A stretch of DNA of 64,000 nucleotides from Prinia subflava (Eukaryota; Chordata; Aves; Passeriformes; Cisticolidae): positions 1,984,001-2,048,000 of the forward strand of contig NW_026960611.1 in the NCBI RefSeq assembly GCF_021018805.1, written 5' to 3'. Below, piece by piece: positions 10,131 to 21,744 of this stretch. Positions within the stretch are counted from its first letter, which is position 1. Each line of letters starts with the position of its first letter. The notes under the pieces are model-generated. The model was not told where the DNA came from. It did not search any database and saw only the letters and a list, made by a program, of their open reading frames with translations. The position numbers and the translations under genes are program-made.

Positions 10131-11464
10131 TTGTTTTTTTGTAGTAGAACTAAAAGAGACAACCAAAAGATGAGTAGAATGTTGGGAATTGGAATGTTTA
10201 TTTTAATTAGTGTTTTAGTAGAAAGAGGATCAGGAGTTCTTGAGATGGACCCAAGACAAAATATGTGGGTCACTTGGGCCAACCAAACTAAACTAGACTC
10301 ATTTTGTTTGTCCTTAACTACGCCCTCAAACCCTTTTCGGACTTGTTTGATTGGAGTCCCAGTAGACTCCATGACAGTTCAGAACTTGGTCTCAAGTCAA
10401 AATTGATCGAAAGAGTAGTTTGGGAACACAGGCTGTCGCCATTGTACAAAATCTTAGAGTTGCTAATACTGAGCCCCAAGAACTTGACCTTTTGGGTTCT
10501 GTACCAGGGAATTACTGTTTAATCTTTGGACACTTTACTATGAATTCAAGTTTGTTGATTGTGGACAAAAGGCAACTGGAAAATGGCAACACTTGTCTGT
10601 CTCCCAGGTCCCCACTGTATTTTAATTACATTGAGTACTGTAACAATTGGACTAAGTCTGTGACACCATTGAAAGAACTGCAAGAAAATTGCTACCAGGG
10701 ATCTTTCTCATTTGTGGAGATAGAGCCTGGTCTGCAATTCCCCAAGAAGCTGTAGGAGGTCCATGTTATTTTGGCAAATTGACATTGTTTGCTCCCAGCA
10801 TTCATCAAGTTTTGGGGTTGTCTCAGAAGACCCGACGAGCCAAACGCAGTGTCTCAACTAAGCCCCAATTGTAAAGATCAGGTAGAGTTATGGAAAACTG
10901 CAGCTGTAATATCGGCATCATTCTCTGCCCCAGGAGTTGCCTTGGCACAAGCTCTCACACAGCTGAAAAACTTAGCCTACTGGACAGGAAAACAAATTAA
11001 TATAACACCTAATATGTTAAGTGAGCTTGCCAAGGATGTTAACCACATCCGTCATGCAGTTCTTCAAAACAGAGCCGCAATTGACTTCCTCCTTTTAGCC
11101 CAAGGACATGGATGTGAAGAGTTTGAAGGCATGTGCTGCATGAACTTGTCAGACCATTCTCAATCGATTTACAAACAGCTGTCACAGCTGAGAAGCAACA
11201 TGAAAAAACTTGTAAAAAACTTTTTGACACTCTGACAAATGGCTCGGGTCATGGGGTTTCACTGGGTAGATCAAAGATTTGGTCCATTTTGGTGTTGTGA
11301 TTTTTATTGTTATTATAGTTATTTTAATTATTGTGCCTTGCTTTTTACAGTGTATGCAAAAATTAACCAGCCATGCCTTAGAGTCAGTTTGGATAGCTCA
11401 AAAAGAAAAAGGGGAAATTGTAACAGAATTTCTTAGAGAACATGACATATGGAATGAGGTTTGA
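10131..11464 (+). pseudogene. env: E1 env remnant (surface and transmembrane subunits)
   Basis: Env is the virion surface glycoprotein. The gene is in pieces: 10131-10406 (hydrophobic leader, start of surface subunit), 10420-10755, 10789-11235 and 11279-11464, in three frames. A basic RRAKR cleavage-type site lies near 10833-10850. The transmembrane part has a CX6CC motif (about 11113-11139) typical of gamma-type env. A hydrophobic anchor (VVIFIVIIVILIIV) is encoded around 11290-11335, and the short cytoplasmic tail overlaps the polypurine tract and the LTR start. Frameshifts and a stop at 10755 make it nonfunctional. Confidence 0.85.
11400..11418 (+). other. Polypurine tract of E1
   Basis: AAAAAGAAAAAGGGGAAAT lies immediately before the TG of the 3' LTR. 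Confidence 0.75.
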
Positions 11465-11800
11465 GCTATCCCAAACTGGGCCTCAGGTTTGGACCTGCTG
11501 GGCCTCAGATTTGGGCCTGTGTAGAAGCAGATAAGCCTGTGGAGCAGTTAGAATTTAGGTTAAGGTGTGTGTATGCATTAGATAGGATAGTTAGGGTAGA
11601 ATTACGGTAGCTACCTTAAACTGAGATTGTTTGCATTTTTTTCACACTGAATGCCAATTAGAAAATACTTCTAACTGTAAAATATTTGAAACTGTATATA
11701 ACTGGCCATTTTGGGAATAAAGAGGAGAATGTATGATTTCACCATATTGGTTGTGTTCTGCGTTGCTCTGTCCAGCTTCCATATAGAGACCCTGATTTCA
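11419..11800 (+). repeat. 3' LTR of E1
   Basis: 382 bp starting TGTAACAGAATTTC and ending CCTGATTTCA. A TATA-like box (TGTATATAAC) lies near 11693 and AATAAA near 11717. Solo relatives occur at 14298-14650 and 26647-27045. Confidence 0.85.
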
Positions 11801-13522
11801 CAAACATATGCCAAAAAACGCACCACAAATTTGTACTGCTGTGCACTGCTATGCCTATAAGTTAGATAAGCCTGTGATAAACGTGCACTTGTGTAAGACA
11901 CCATCACCTTCCTACTGAGACAGCCAAATGATGGAAGGCAGAAACATTTGGTTTCCTCACCTGGTCTGTAAACACTGCAGTACTTGTACTACTAGTGTAG
12001 TAGGTCAAGTTCAGGCAGTTCCGACACGTAAGAACAAAGTGTAGCCTCCACTGTCTACAGAATTCTGTCTGCTGTAACTAGCAAATACTGAACCATTAGC
12101 CTGACAATGTCTGTAGGGGTTTCTGGAGTTGCTGCCATCAGTTGCTGCCTCCCCTTTACAGAGAAAGGACCTTATGCACCCCCTCTGCTGTGTAAGGTAG
12201 CTTTACAGTGCTGCTGCACAGCTGTGAAAAGAGCTGTCTCAGAAGGAGGGGAAGCTCCATGCTTCTTGTATTTGCATTGATTCCAGAGTGTCACCAGTCC
12301 CTTTTAGAAATACTTGTAAAACAAAGGGCACAATTTGATACTATTTGTATGTCAGGGGGTTGAGTGCCATACTTTTGTTTGGAGTATCTCAGCATGAATG
12401 ATTTTAATGAAAATTTTAGAAGCACAGTCTCCTCTTCTATAGTTCTGGAAGCTTTTGTGCTCATTTTAAGTATCAGGTTACATGCAATTACTGTATTTTA
12501 TTGCAGTATTGTATACATGATGCAGGCCACGATGAATCCAATTAACAAGGCTGGTTTTAGATGAAAACTAAGTTAAGAGCTTATATTCCAATAACCCTGT
12601 TGCTTTCAGCAGAAGGTAAGTTATGATCCCTATTTCTAAGCACAGTCCTCACCATAGCTACTTGGTTTTATTTTTCTGCCTCATCTCATCACCTTTACTA
12701 ATTTTCAGTCATTACATGGCTAGTAACAATGTAAGTGTATTTACATGCCCTAGGTTTGTTAATTCCTGGATTGTCCTCAGGAGATGTTTCCCACATAACT
12801 TAGTTTTGATGACAGCCTCCCATTGTTTTAGGAATACAAACAAGAGGAGGCCTTAAATGCCTCAGAAATCTGTCAGGGTTTTGACTTAGTCAACATTAGA
12901 AGCATGGGGACTTGAAGGCAGAATTTATCTTTCACTTCAGCAGTAAAAGAAAACTAACCAGCAGGGCCATAAAAGCTCCATCAGTGCAGAAGTTGTTTAA
13001 TTGCGTTCATTTTTGGTGCAGACTTGAGGCATTGCTTTATAGCATGTCCTTGAGCCAGAACATACTCCAATCAACCAGAACCCATAGGTTGCCAGAATGC
13101 ATCTATGGCCTGCTTTGTTTCGGCTGGTTAGCTGTTATCCACAGATTCATCCATTGTTTATTTTTCCATGTTTTCTCCTTCTTAAAATATGACCACTGGG
13201 CTCTGTCACCAGCAGCTCAAATACAGACAGTTTTCTTTACAAGTCACCCATTCATATGCATTTACTACAACAGGAAATTATGCAGAGACTGTCTCAGGGA
13301 GCAGTGAGAACAAGATTGTTCAATGAGATTGTTCCACCAGATGATTACAGCACAGACAATTCCCTCACTACCCAGGCTACCATGCCACAAGGTCTAAACA
13401 AGGCAGGCAGATCAGTGTGTTAGAAATGAGAGGAATCCTCTTGAGAGGGATGAATGCTTGGTGAATAACAAACCCAGCCATGCTGAACATTTTAAACTTT
13501 ATGGGTTTGTGTTTGCAACCAG
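11801..13522. other. Non-coding sequence upstream of the PRKG2-like exons
   Basis: No exon, LTR pair or recognised repeat. Open frames here (for example 12912-13307) have no coding character I can support. Confidence 0.5.
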
Positions 13523-13686
13523 TGAGAAGCTTATCACAGATGCCCTGAATAAAAACCAGTTCTTGAAGAGACTGGAGATTCACCAGACATGAGACATGGT
13601 GGAATATATGTATGAGAGGACGTTCCAGCAGGGGAGCTATGACATCAGACAGGGAGAACCGGGAAATCACATTTTGGTGCTCAAAG
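13523..13686 (+). pseudogene. PRKG2: PRKG2-like exon, start of CNB-A, with premature stop
   Basis: The exon lies between acceptor CAACCAG and donor AAAG|GTGAAT. It reads EKLITDALNKNQFLKRL, then a TGA at 13590-13592 before DMVEYMYERT, then QQGSYDIRQGEPGNH. The stop falls where the family has a Lys or Arg before DMVE. This is the N-terminal helix and first beta strands of binding domain A. Confidence 0.85.
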
Positions 13687-14297
13687 GTGAATATTGCTTA
13701 CTTGTACAACACACAAGTGCAAGAAACAGGAAAAGGGTTTAGAAGGTTTTGCAGGAAATCACAGTAAGGGTGTTTGTGCTCTTAAATAATTTGTCCCTGT
13801 GGAGGGCAATGCTAGTTTTACCTGTGACTTTTATGAAACAGAGTGAGAGCAATAAAAAGCACCTTGGAAACATGAGTATATATTTAATGTTTTTTCATTA
13901 CCTTTTTCATTTCTAAAAGCCCAGAGGCCAGCAATTCCTTTCTGTTGCAGGTGTAGCCAACTCTTTCTTCTCCAGAGGAAGAACAGGTATTATTTAAAAC
14001 ACAGAGAACTGTTCAATGGTTAAGCCACTCCTGAATAAACTTACTTTTCAACATTCATAAGATACCAGTTTTCTGTGTATGGGAAACTGAAAGATGAAGT
14101 CTGCATTCATTGCTTTTAAAGCTGAGAGGTTGCTTTAACAGAAAAAAAAAAAACCAAAAAAAAAAACCTGCCTGTTTTTTTCTGGGGAAAAAATAAAAAG
14201 CAAACAGCAAAGCAAACAAAAAGCTTTAGGATAAGAAGGTTTTCCTAAAATAAGGCCAACAAATCTGCAATCATTTGTGCTGACTGCTACTGTGCCT

Positions 14298-14650
14298 TGT
14301 AGCAAGAGCAGGATGACTTATAGAATAAAGGTTGAGCTATCCCAAACTAGGCCTCAGATTTGGGCCTGCCTAGAAGTAGATAAACCTGTGGCACAGTTAG
14401 AAAGTCACTTAAGGTGTGCACATGCTTTAGCTGGGATAGTTAGGATGGAAATACGGTTGCTGCCTTAAACTGTAATAGCTTACATTTTTGTTCATGCTCA
14501 CTGCCAATAGAAATGCACCTGTTACTGTAAACTATTCTTACTGTATATAACCAGCCATTTCATGAATAAAGAGGAGAACGTATGTTATAACCATATTGGT
14601 CGGACCTGCGTTGCTTAGTCTCCAACCCCAAGATAGAGTCCCAGCCTTCA
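14298..14650 (+). mobile_element. Solo LTR, E1 family, in PRKG2-like intron
   Basis: 353 bp, starting TGTAGCAAGAGC and ending CCAGCCTTCA. A perfect 6-bp duplication GTGCCT lies at 14292-14297 and 14651-14656. The body matches the E1 LTR (GAGCTATCCCAAACT, GAATAAAGAGGAGAA). Confidence 0.9.
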
Positions 14651-14700
14651 GTGCCTCAAATTGCTGATCATCTATAGTTTAATACCTGAAATTTGCTATC

Positions 14701-15397
14701 TCTCAGGGTTGCTTTTCCCTGAGATTCACCTTGGGGTTGCTGTTCCCTGAAGTATGTAGGGTTTTCGAGCTTTTCTTGCTCGAAAGGTCCTGTGCCAGAG
14801 CCAAAGAAGACAGACTGAGTCTGCCAGTCTGTGCCTCCAAGGTTGTTTATTCTTTCATTATCTCTCACTTCTTTCTCAGCTCTGCAAGGTGTCCCCAGCA
14901 GTGCAGGACATGCAGCGGACTGGACGGATCAGAGGGTCCCGGACCCTTTGTACCATTTCTCTGACCCAACCACCGTCCACAACTTACTTTTTTATTTACA
15001 AAATCTTACCAATACTTACTACCTGTGTTAACATGTCATTTCTACTCTAAAGCAATCCTTGTGATACAACTCAGCAGAAAATGGGGGACGAGAACAAGAA
15101 CAAGGAGGACAGGACCACTCCCCAATTCCTCCATCTTGCCTCTTCAAGCCCATATACTAAAAATCCTAGATTCTACATTTGATACATTTGTGATAAACTA
15201 ACTACTAGTTCTTTCGAATTCTCTTGGCTTGTGATTCTTCGTACAATGTGGACATTCACTCCCATGGCCAAGGATCCAAAGCAGAGTCCTCCTGGGCTCT
15301 GTGTGAGGCTGGCTGACCCCCTTGTACAGATCCCAGACCCCCCTGTCTGGTCTCCAAACCCTTCAGGGCAGCCAGAGGGATGTCCTGGACTCTGACA
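14701..15397 (-). mobile_element. Solo LTR, family C, antisense
   Basis: 697 bp. On the minus strand it starts TGTCAGAGTCCAGGACATCC and ends in AGCAACCCTGAGA. A perfect GCTATC duplication lies at 14695-14700 and 15398-15403. It is the same family as the plus-strand solo LTR at 37888-38647 inside provirus E. The AATAAA-type signal on the minus strand lies near 14850. Confidence 0.9.
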
Positions 15398-15403
15398 GCT
15401 ATC

Positions 15404-16347
15404 AGCAATAAGCTCTTTCATCATTTCACCGTTAAAAAAAAAAAAAACCACGATTATTTTGTGTATTTCATCAGTTGGAGACCACTAAAAGTCCCAGAGA
15501 CTCATATGAATTAGAGCTCACACTATAAGGAGTATGTTCTGTTGAGGCAAGAATATTTAAACTGGTATATGTTGGAAACCTCATTTTCTGACTTCATATG
15601 GATTGGTTAGTTGGAAAATAATGACAGTAACTGTGTTAGGAAAACAGAAATGTTACAGGAAAAAAAGAGGAGGTAGGATTTGTGATGGTGTGGTCCCATT
15701 CTTGTGAGACAAAATGATAAAACTTTGAAAACAGCTGAAATATCAGAAAAAACATGTGCATCTGGAACTTTTTCTGGCACATTAGAACCTTTCTTGAGGA
15801 GATGGTGCGTGCCTTGGAGACAATAAGGCAGAACTTTCATAACATGTTTAGGGGAAGGTTTTTTGGGGCCATAAACTGAAGAAGTTCAGACTGACTTTTG
15901 CTAGTGAGGTTCAAGAACAACTTGAATGAAGATTTAGTGTGCTTTTATTTTTTCTGCACTCTCCTTTGCATTCTGCATATATACACTCACATCTGTATGA
16001 AGAGAGAAACCATGAGCAATTTCTCCTTTGATCATTATCTTAAGACTTTTTTCTTTACACCACACTAGAGTATCTGAACCACAAGTGAGTGATTTGTGAT
16101 AGCAAAGGTTTATCTCATCAGGATTTAGAGTGGCCCTCCCTTCCAGAGCACATCTGTAGATTAGCAGTGTATTTAAAAAATAAATCTTTACTGGTTTGTA
16201 CGTGTATTTCAAAGCACCGGTAGCATTGTTGCTCCCATTCCCATGTTCCAGGGAGTGGCAAAGTCAGAAATACATTCATTTGGTTTTGATTCACTCTGTG
16301 CAGCTGAGCACAGGTTTAATACCTATTATCCTGATGATTTTTGGTAG
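15404..16347. other. Intron sequence, nothing recognised
   Basis: About 0.9 kb between the LTR pair and the next PRKG2-like exon. It includes a 14-A run near 15434. No gene or repeat boundary found. Confidence 0.5.
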
Positions 16348-16461
16348 AGGGAAGTCTGGAAGTCTTTCAGCAGAATAAACTACTCTCCTCAGTACCTGTG
16401 TGGACAGCATTTGGTGACCTGGCCATTTTATACAACTGCACAGGGACAGCTTCTGTGAAAG
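16348..16461 (+). CDS. PRKG2: PRKG2-like exon, phosphate-binding cassette of CNB-A
   Basis: Acceptor TTTTGGTAG, donor AAAG|GTACCT. It reads GSLEVFQQNKLLSSV and then the cassette FGDLAILYNCTGTASVK. The family has Glu where Asp stands in FGD and Arg where Gly stands in CTGT. Those two residues normally contact the cyclic phosphate and ribose, so cGMP binding by domain A should be impaired. Phase joins both neighbouring exons. Confidence 0.85.
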
Positions 16462-18604
16462 GTACCTGAGGTTAAATACAGCAATGTTGCTAGAAATGAA
16501 AACTGGATTTTTTGTGAGGTCCCTGTTATATCCAGATTTTCTTTGAAGTTTTCATGTAATAGATGTTTGCATATCTTGGTTATCTACAGTATACTCACAT
16601 ATTTCTTCCTTGAGTTCTTTCTGCTTGGGGACTTGAATAATACTATGCCACGAATGTAATTCCATCTCTGGCATAACCCTTGATAAGCAATTAGGCACCT
16701 CCAAATTGTACTGGTTAGCCTGATGTGTAACATACTAACAACTAGGGCAAGATTGTGTTGTAATTTTAGATGCTTTAGTAGAGGTGGTTGTCTCTGGCTC
16801 TTATGTTCTTGTGTCAAATGCAGTGCCAAGGATGAAATTACTGATTTGAGTTTAAAAGCATATTAGAACCATGGTGTTTTCAGTAGTGGGTACAGTCTAA
16901 TTCAAGAGGAAATGCAATATGCAGGAATTAGTTGCTTTTGTGCTTCTTTTAGTTCTGTATCATTGTTATGTTGCTGAGTCTTGCCTAGATCCATTTGCAG
17001 CTGGCAGTTTGGGGACTGACCAGTATGGAGGAGTTAAGTGTTGCTCTGATACAAATATTCTTCTTCCTACATAAGACTGGGTGTATATCCATTAAATACC
17101 CCGGATTCCCTTTCCAAAATTCCAAAATTGCTCTGTGACAAACAAGTAAGGGACTAAATATGGTTAAGTTCATCATTTTTCCACTCCACCGTTCCATAAA
17201 TAATACTTTTGTTTGAAGACTAATTTCTGTTCTTGTCTAAATCTGCAGGGACCTTGTGCCACCAGTAAGTATGAAGAGTTCATGTTGACTTAAAAAGGAG
17301 CAAATGGAATAAAGCAAGAAGTTGTTTGCTGTAAAACCTTACGGTCTTTCTTCCTGGACCCAGTTTAGGCACTTAATCATTGCTGGCTATGCAGATGGAA
17401 GTTATTACATATAATCTGTTTTTGTTGCTGCCTGATAAACAGAACAGCATCAGTAATGTGTTTATTTTTCTTACTAACATGCTGTTCTAATTGAATATGT
17501 TCCCTATTTTTCTTTTTTGCCTGCTGTATAGTATTAGCATTATAAAATAGTGTTTCTGCATAATAAGATGTCAAGCTGCTTTAGGCCTTTGTTAGCATTA
17601 ATTGGTTTTGAGGTAGGACAAGAATTGTCCAATTATGGACAAGAAAAGGTATTTGAATACTTGCAATCACTGCAGTAATCCATCCCTCCCCAATAGCTTT
17701 CCTGTGATCCTTGTGGAGGAAGAGCAGTACAATGTCATAACTGAGCATGAATAGTAAACACACATGTGAAAACCCTTTCCTGATGCTGGATCTCCAGGCA
17801 CCCTTTTCCTGCAGTCTTTGAAAACTCACAAGTGAAGGATTTCATCCAAACAGCATTTCAGTGCCTGCTGCTGCTCAGCAGCATCTTCACAGGCAGTAGC
17901 TGTATTTGAAAGTGGCAATGTGATTTACCCCTATGTTTCTGAATTTCTCTCTTTTTTTTTTTCAGTCTCATCTTTCAGATTGCAGACGTTTTTCTAACTC
18001 TACAACTGCTTTATTTAGTTAAGGTGTAAGATATGGGAAATACATTTGCAATAGGCTGGCTACTTGGCACATTTTCTTCATGCAAAGTAAACTGAAAGAT
18101 GTTATCTAGGAGAGAAATAAAATCAAAGTAACACCTTTGCTCTTCCATTCAGCATCCAAAAATATTTTTTGATCTGTTTTGATAGATGGCAGAGCATATG
18201 TGTACATTCTGTAAAATGAGAAATGACTGTGCATCATTTTAAACGTGGCATTTTTGTTCCCAGAAAAAATGATTCTATGCTGATGATAAATGGAGGAAAT
18301 CGATTGTTCTAAATTTTTCTGTAAATTTTATCTCACAGGAAACACAGTTTTGTTCTCTCTCACGGCAGAAGGAAAACTGCTGAATATGGTGTAGCATCTT
18401 TTAAAAGAAGAGATTAAATTCAATAGAATTACCTTTTGCTTTAAAAAAAAGAAGTGTTATGTTGTGTTGATGATTGCACACAGAGGCTGCTTAGTGGTCT
18501 GCATGTTTGATGCTGAACCCTCTGCCTGCTTACTGTATTAATATTTTAATTATCTTTTGAAAAGGAATCATTATTGTTTTGATAACCTTTTATTCCCTTA
18601 TATA
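16462..18604. other. Intron sequence, nothing recognised
   Basis: About 2.1 kb of AT-rich unique sequence between PRKG2-like exons and before the next solo LTR. No supported feature. Confidence 0.5.
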
Positions 18605-18610
18605 ATGGAT

Positions 18611-19177
18611 TGAAGGAGTAACTCCGTGACGGTAGAGTCGGCGACAAAGTATCTCTATAAGCAAAGTAGCAGGGGTAGCACATGGTTTATTGTGAGGGCC
18701 TTGCTTGTAGCTGCTAGGCACAGCTAAAGCAGGCCAGGAGAGCAGGAACAGAGAGGGAAAGAGAGGGAAAGGAGAAGAGGGAAAAGAGAGGGGAAAAAGG
18801 GCAGGGGAAAAGAGAGGATAAGAGGAAAGAGAGGAAGGCAAAAGAGAGGACAGGATAAGAGAGGGAGGATCTGAATACCATACATTAAATATCTTTCCAG
18901 GTTGAATAGTCTGTGCTGGACCAACCAATCTAATACAAGATAACATTTACATACAGCCAATAGAAATGTCCCATTACCTAAGGCAAGCAGAAGGGGATTG
19001 TTTAATCAAGGGAGCTGGCCCTCAGCTTGGCACATCATTATTCACTAGCTGATGGCCCTGTACCTCACACCCTAAATCTCAAAGCTTGCTTTCATTTCTA
19101 TCTCGCTTGCTGAACTCATACTCCCAGAATCTAAACCACCATATTTGCAAGGTCTTTCTACTTCATCTTTCCCAACA
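18611..19177 (-). mobile_element. Solo LTR, antisense, in PRKG2-like intron
   Basis: 567 bp. On the minus strand it starts TGTTGGGAAAGATGAAG and ends ACTCCTTCA. A perfect ATGGAT duplication lies at 18605-18610 and 19178-19183. Plus-strand TTTATT near 18685 gives a minus-strand AATAAA, which fixes orientation. It contains a purine-rich tract. Confidence 0.88.
18743..18872 (+). repeat. Purine-rich GA tract
   Basis: Irregular AGAGAGGGAAA-type repeats, pure purine over long runs, lying inside the solo LTR at 18611-19177. Confidence 0.8.
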
Positions 19178-19183
19178 ATGGAT

Positions 19184-19750
19184 AGTTTGAAGGAAAAGTG
19201 TGTGAGGATGACAGGATTAAATGAAATTAAATGTATTTCTTGAGCTCTGTTATTGCTATCTTAATGCAGATCTCACAAACATTTGCATATAATCGGAATC
19301 AGAGTTAGGTCCAAGCCACAGTATTTAACATCATAGATTTTGGAAAACCAACCATGTTGTCGTTTCTTTCAAATCAGCTTCTTTGCATTTCCCAGCTTTT
19401 GGGCGTAGTGACTGCCCTTGATTAGGGTAGAATTTCCTAAGTATTCAGCCTTGTCATTTTCAAGGTTGCTCAGCCTATGGAATTGCATAGAAAGCGCTCT
19501 GTATAGGAACCATTTGGACATCTATTCCTTATTTTAGTGAGCATTAAGTGGGACTTGAATTCCCACATCTTTTAAGATTATGCATCTTTTAAAAGTCTGA
19601 TTACAATAGGTGCTGCACATTTTAAAATTCAGCCTTGGGCCTTGTGAAATAGCAAGTCTGTCTTCTACCATGAGCTGATGCTGTAATATCATCCATCAAA
19701 TAATTTGGAAACATTGCTGATTTTGTTCTTCTTTTTTTGTTTTCTCAAAG
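19184..19750. other. Intron sequence, nothing recognised
   Basis: About 570 bases between the solo LTR and the next exon. The polypyrimidine stretch before 19750 belongs to the exon acceptor. Confidence 0.5.
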
Positions 19751-19856
19751 CAATCACTAATGTTAAAACATGGGCACTGGACAGAGAAGTGTTTCAAAAT
19801 ATCATGAGAGTGACAGCACAAGCCAGACAAGAGCAATACAGGAACTTCCTTAGAAG
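19751..19856 (+). CDS. PRKG2: PRKG2-like exon, end of CNB-A and linker helix
   Basis: Acceptor TTTCTCAAAG. It reads AITNVKTWALDREVFQNIM followed by AQARQEQYRNFLR, an almost exact PRKG2 block. The expected donor position reads AG|GCAAAT, a GC rather than GT donor. That may be a tolerated GC-AG intron or a mutation. Confidence 0.88.
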
Positions 19857-20915
19857 GCAAATATTAATTAATTTCTATTTCTGATACTGCTTTGTGCTAT
19901 GTACTAAGGTGCACAACAATACTGTGCCTGTCTTGTAAACAGAGAGAAAAAGGTGCTCTTCATGCAAATATGGCCTCAAAAGCCTGAATATCTGTCTTTT
20001 TTTCTTTTAAGATTCATAAGAGCATTTTTCCATTTTAAAATTTTTTCTCCTACATCACACTAGAAAACTTCAATAGATGCTTGAATAGCTTTAAGTAGTA
20101 GAATAAATAGATAGGAAACTTACAGGTCTATAATTTATAATAATATAATAAAGTTCGGAGAATAATTCTCTCCTGCAGGGAACACTGAGAGTGGTGCCAT
20201 ACTTCTCCTTAGGAAGATGGGGAAATCAGAGGTTCCAAACCATAATCAGCTGATGTACTATTTTATCTTTTTAACACAGAATGACCATTCTGTTATGCCT
20301 TCAAATCAAGATGCCAAGCCTGGCCATGCATAGAATGTCTTCTCTATTTTCACATCCCTCTCCACCTTTGATTTCTTTGCTGAGCCTAAATAGATAGAAA
20401 TTTCTATCATTTCCTTTTACAAGTCTGAGTGATTAGGGTGGGAGGTTTTTTTCATCCTTACCAGCAAGTTCACAAAGTTTTTACTGTAATTGGATTGTTT
20501 CAATAGTTGTCCAAAGAGTACTGAAGCTTTAACCTTTGATTTTGCAGTCTCTGCAGTACACTTAAAAATATATTCTTGAATTGCCATAATGCCTTGGGTT
20601 TGTAATTGCTGGATTCTTTTGAAATCAATCCTTACACTCACTAAAGTCCTTCCTCTCCTGAAATACAAACTTGATTTACAAACTGACCGATGTTTGCTAC
20701 ATTTCTAAGTTGTGCGAGTTTTGTTTATCTAAAACCAGGATTAAAATGCTTGAACCTTCCAAATTAAGATTTAGTTGTATACTGTGTTCACTACTAGTCT
20801 AACTCGTTATGAAATGTGACTGCAAAAATTGCATAAATGAGAAGACACCATAAAAAATTGTTAATGATAACTACTTTGGGTTGTGGATTAATTGTTTTTG
20901 TTTGCTTTCTGGAAG
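19857..20915. other. Intron sequence, nothing recognised
   Basis: About 1.06 kb, no supported feature. Confidence 0.5.
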
Positions 20916-20979
20916 TGTGTCCTTGCTGAAAAACTTACCTGAAGATAAATTAACCAAGATCATGGACTGTCTGGAAGTG
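20916..20979 (+). CDS. PRKG2: PRKG2-like exon, start of CNB-B
   Basis: Acceptor TTTCTGGAAG, donor GTG|GTAAGA. It reads VSLLKNLPEDKLTKIMDC, the opening helix of binding domain B. The frame is intact. Confidence 0.88.
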
Positions 20980-21603
20980 GTAAGATATTGTTAAGCTTTT
21001 TCTAAATAGTATTCAGTAAGCTTCTAAAATAACAAAGAAGAATAAATCAGCAAAAATAAAAAACAACCATGCTTTTTTAATATGAGAATGGTTTTGGAGT
21101 GATGGGAGTTGAATTCCAGGTCGGCAGAAAATAGTAACATTTAGTGACATAAAACTAAGTTATACTTCTGGCATCAAAGGAGACAATCAAGTAGTTAAGA
21201 GGATTTGTATTCTATCCTTTATTAAGTACAAAGTTGTTCTCCAGGATTCTTTTGGTAATCAAATTTACCTCTTTTTGATGTAGGTATGTAATACTTTCAT
21301 ATTCCGTGGACCACGTACACTGCAAAATGTAAGGGAAGAAGGCATTAGGCCCCCAGAATGTGAATCCAGCCAAATATCTGTGTGCTCTAGGGCTGCATTT
21401 GCCAGCAGTCTTTGAAGGTAAAGGCTTGATATATAACCATAGCTAGGATTTTTTTCCAGGGGCAGTGGTAATGCTTTATTCTTTTCACATTGAGGCATGA
21501 AGGAAGTTAAGCATCAATGAAACATCCATATGTGTTACACCTCTGCATAGTAACCTGTCAAAGATTTATTGGACAATATTGTCTCTCACTTGCCCCCCAC
21601 CAG
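20980..21603. other. Intron sequence, nothing recognised
   Basis: About 620 bases between two CNB-B exons. No supported feature. Confidence 0.5.
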
Positions 21604-21669
21604 GAGTATTATGACAAGGAAGATTACGTTATTCAGGAAGGAGAATTCTTTATAATAGCAAAAGGAAAG
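21604..21669 (+). CDS. PRKG2: PRKG2-like exon, CNB-B strands, with in-frame deletion
   Basis: Acceptor CCCCCCACCAG, donor AAAG|GTAAGG. It reads YYDKEDYVIQEGEFFIIAKGK. Compared with the family, about four residues are missing between the QEGE and FFI parts, a 12-base in-frame deletion in a surface turn. Confidence 0.85.
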
Positions 21670-21744
21670 GTAAGGTATAATAAAACTTATTTTGTAAAGT
21701 AACATGTACAAACAGTTGTATCTCTGTCATTATTGTTTACAGAC

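Larger units (their letters stand above)
1..11800 (+). mobile_element. Beta-like endogenous provirus E1 (5' end outside window), interrupted
   Basis: Order along the plus strand is gag, dUTPase/protease, reverse transcriptase, RNase H, integrase, env and 3' LTR, as in betaretrovirus-like ERVs. The 5' LTR lies before base 1. Two later insertions split it: an antisense solo LTR at 3056-3617 and a complete provirus at 4459-9351. All genes carry stops or frame changes, so the copy is defective. The env transmembrane part has the CX6CC pattern of gamma-type envelopes. The 3' LTR is at 11419-11800. Confidence 0.9.

Noticed and set aside
12912..13307. 131-codon open frame upstream of the PRKG2-like exons
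   Set aside because: Composition is Phe/Cys/His-rich, as in random AT-rich DNA. It does not match the PRKG2 N-terminal coiled region.
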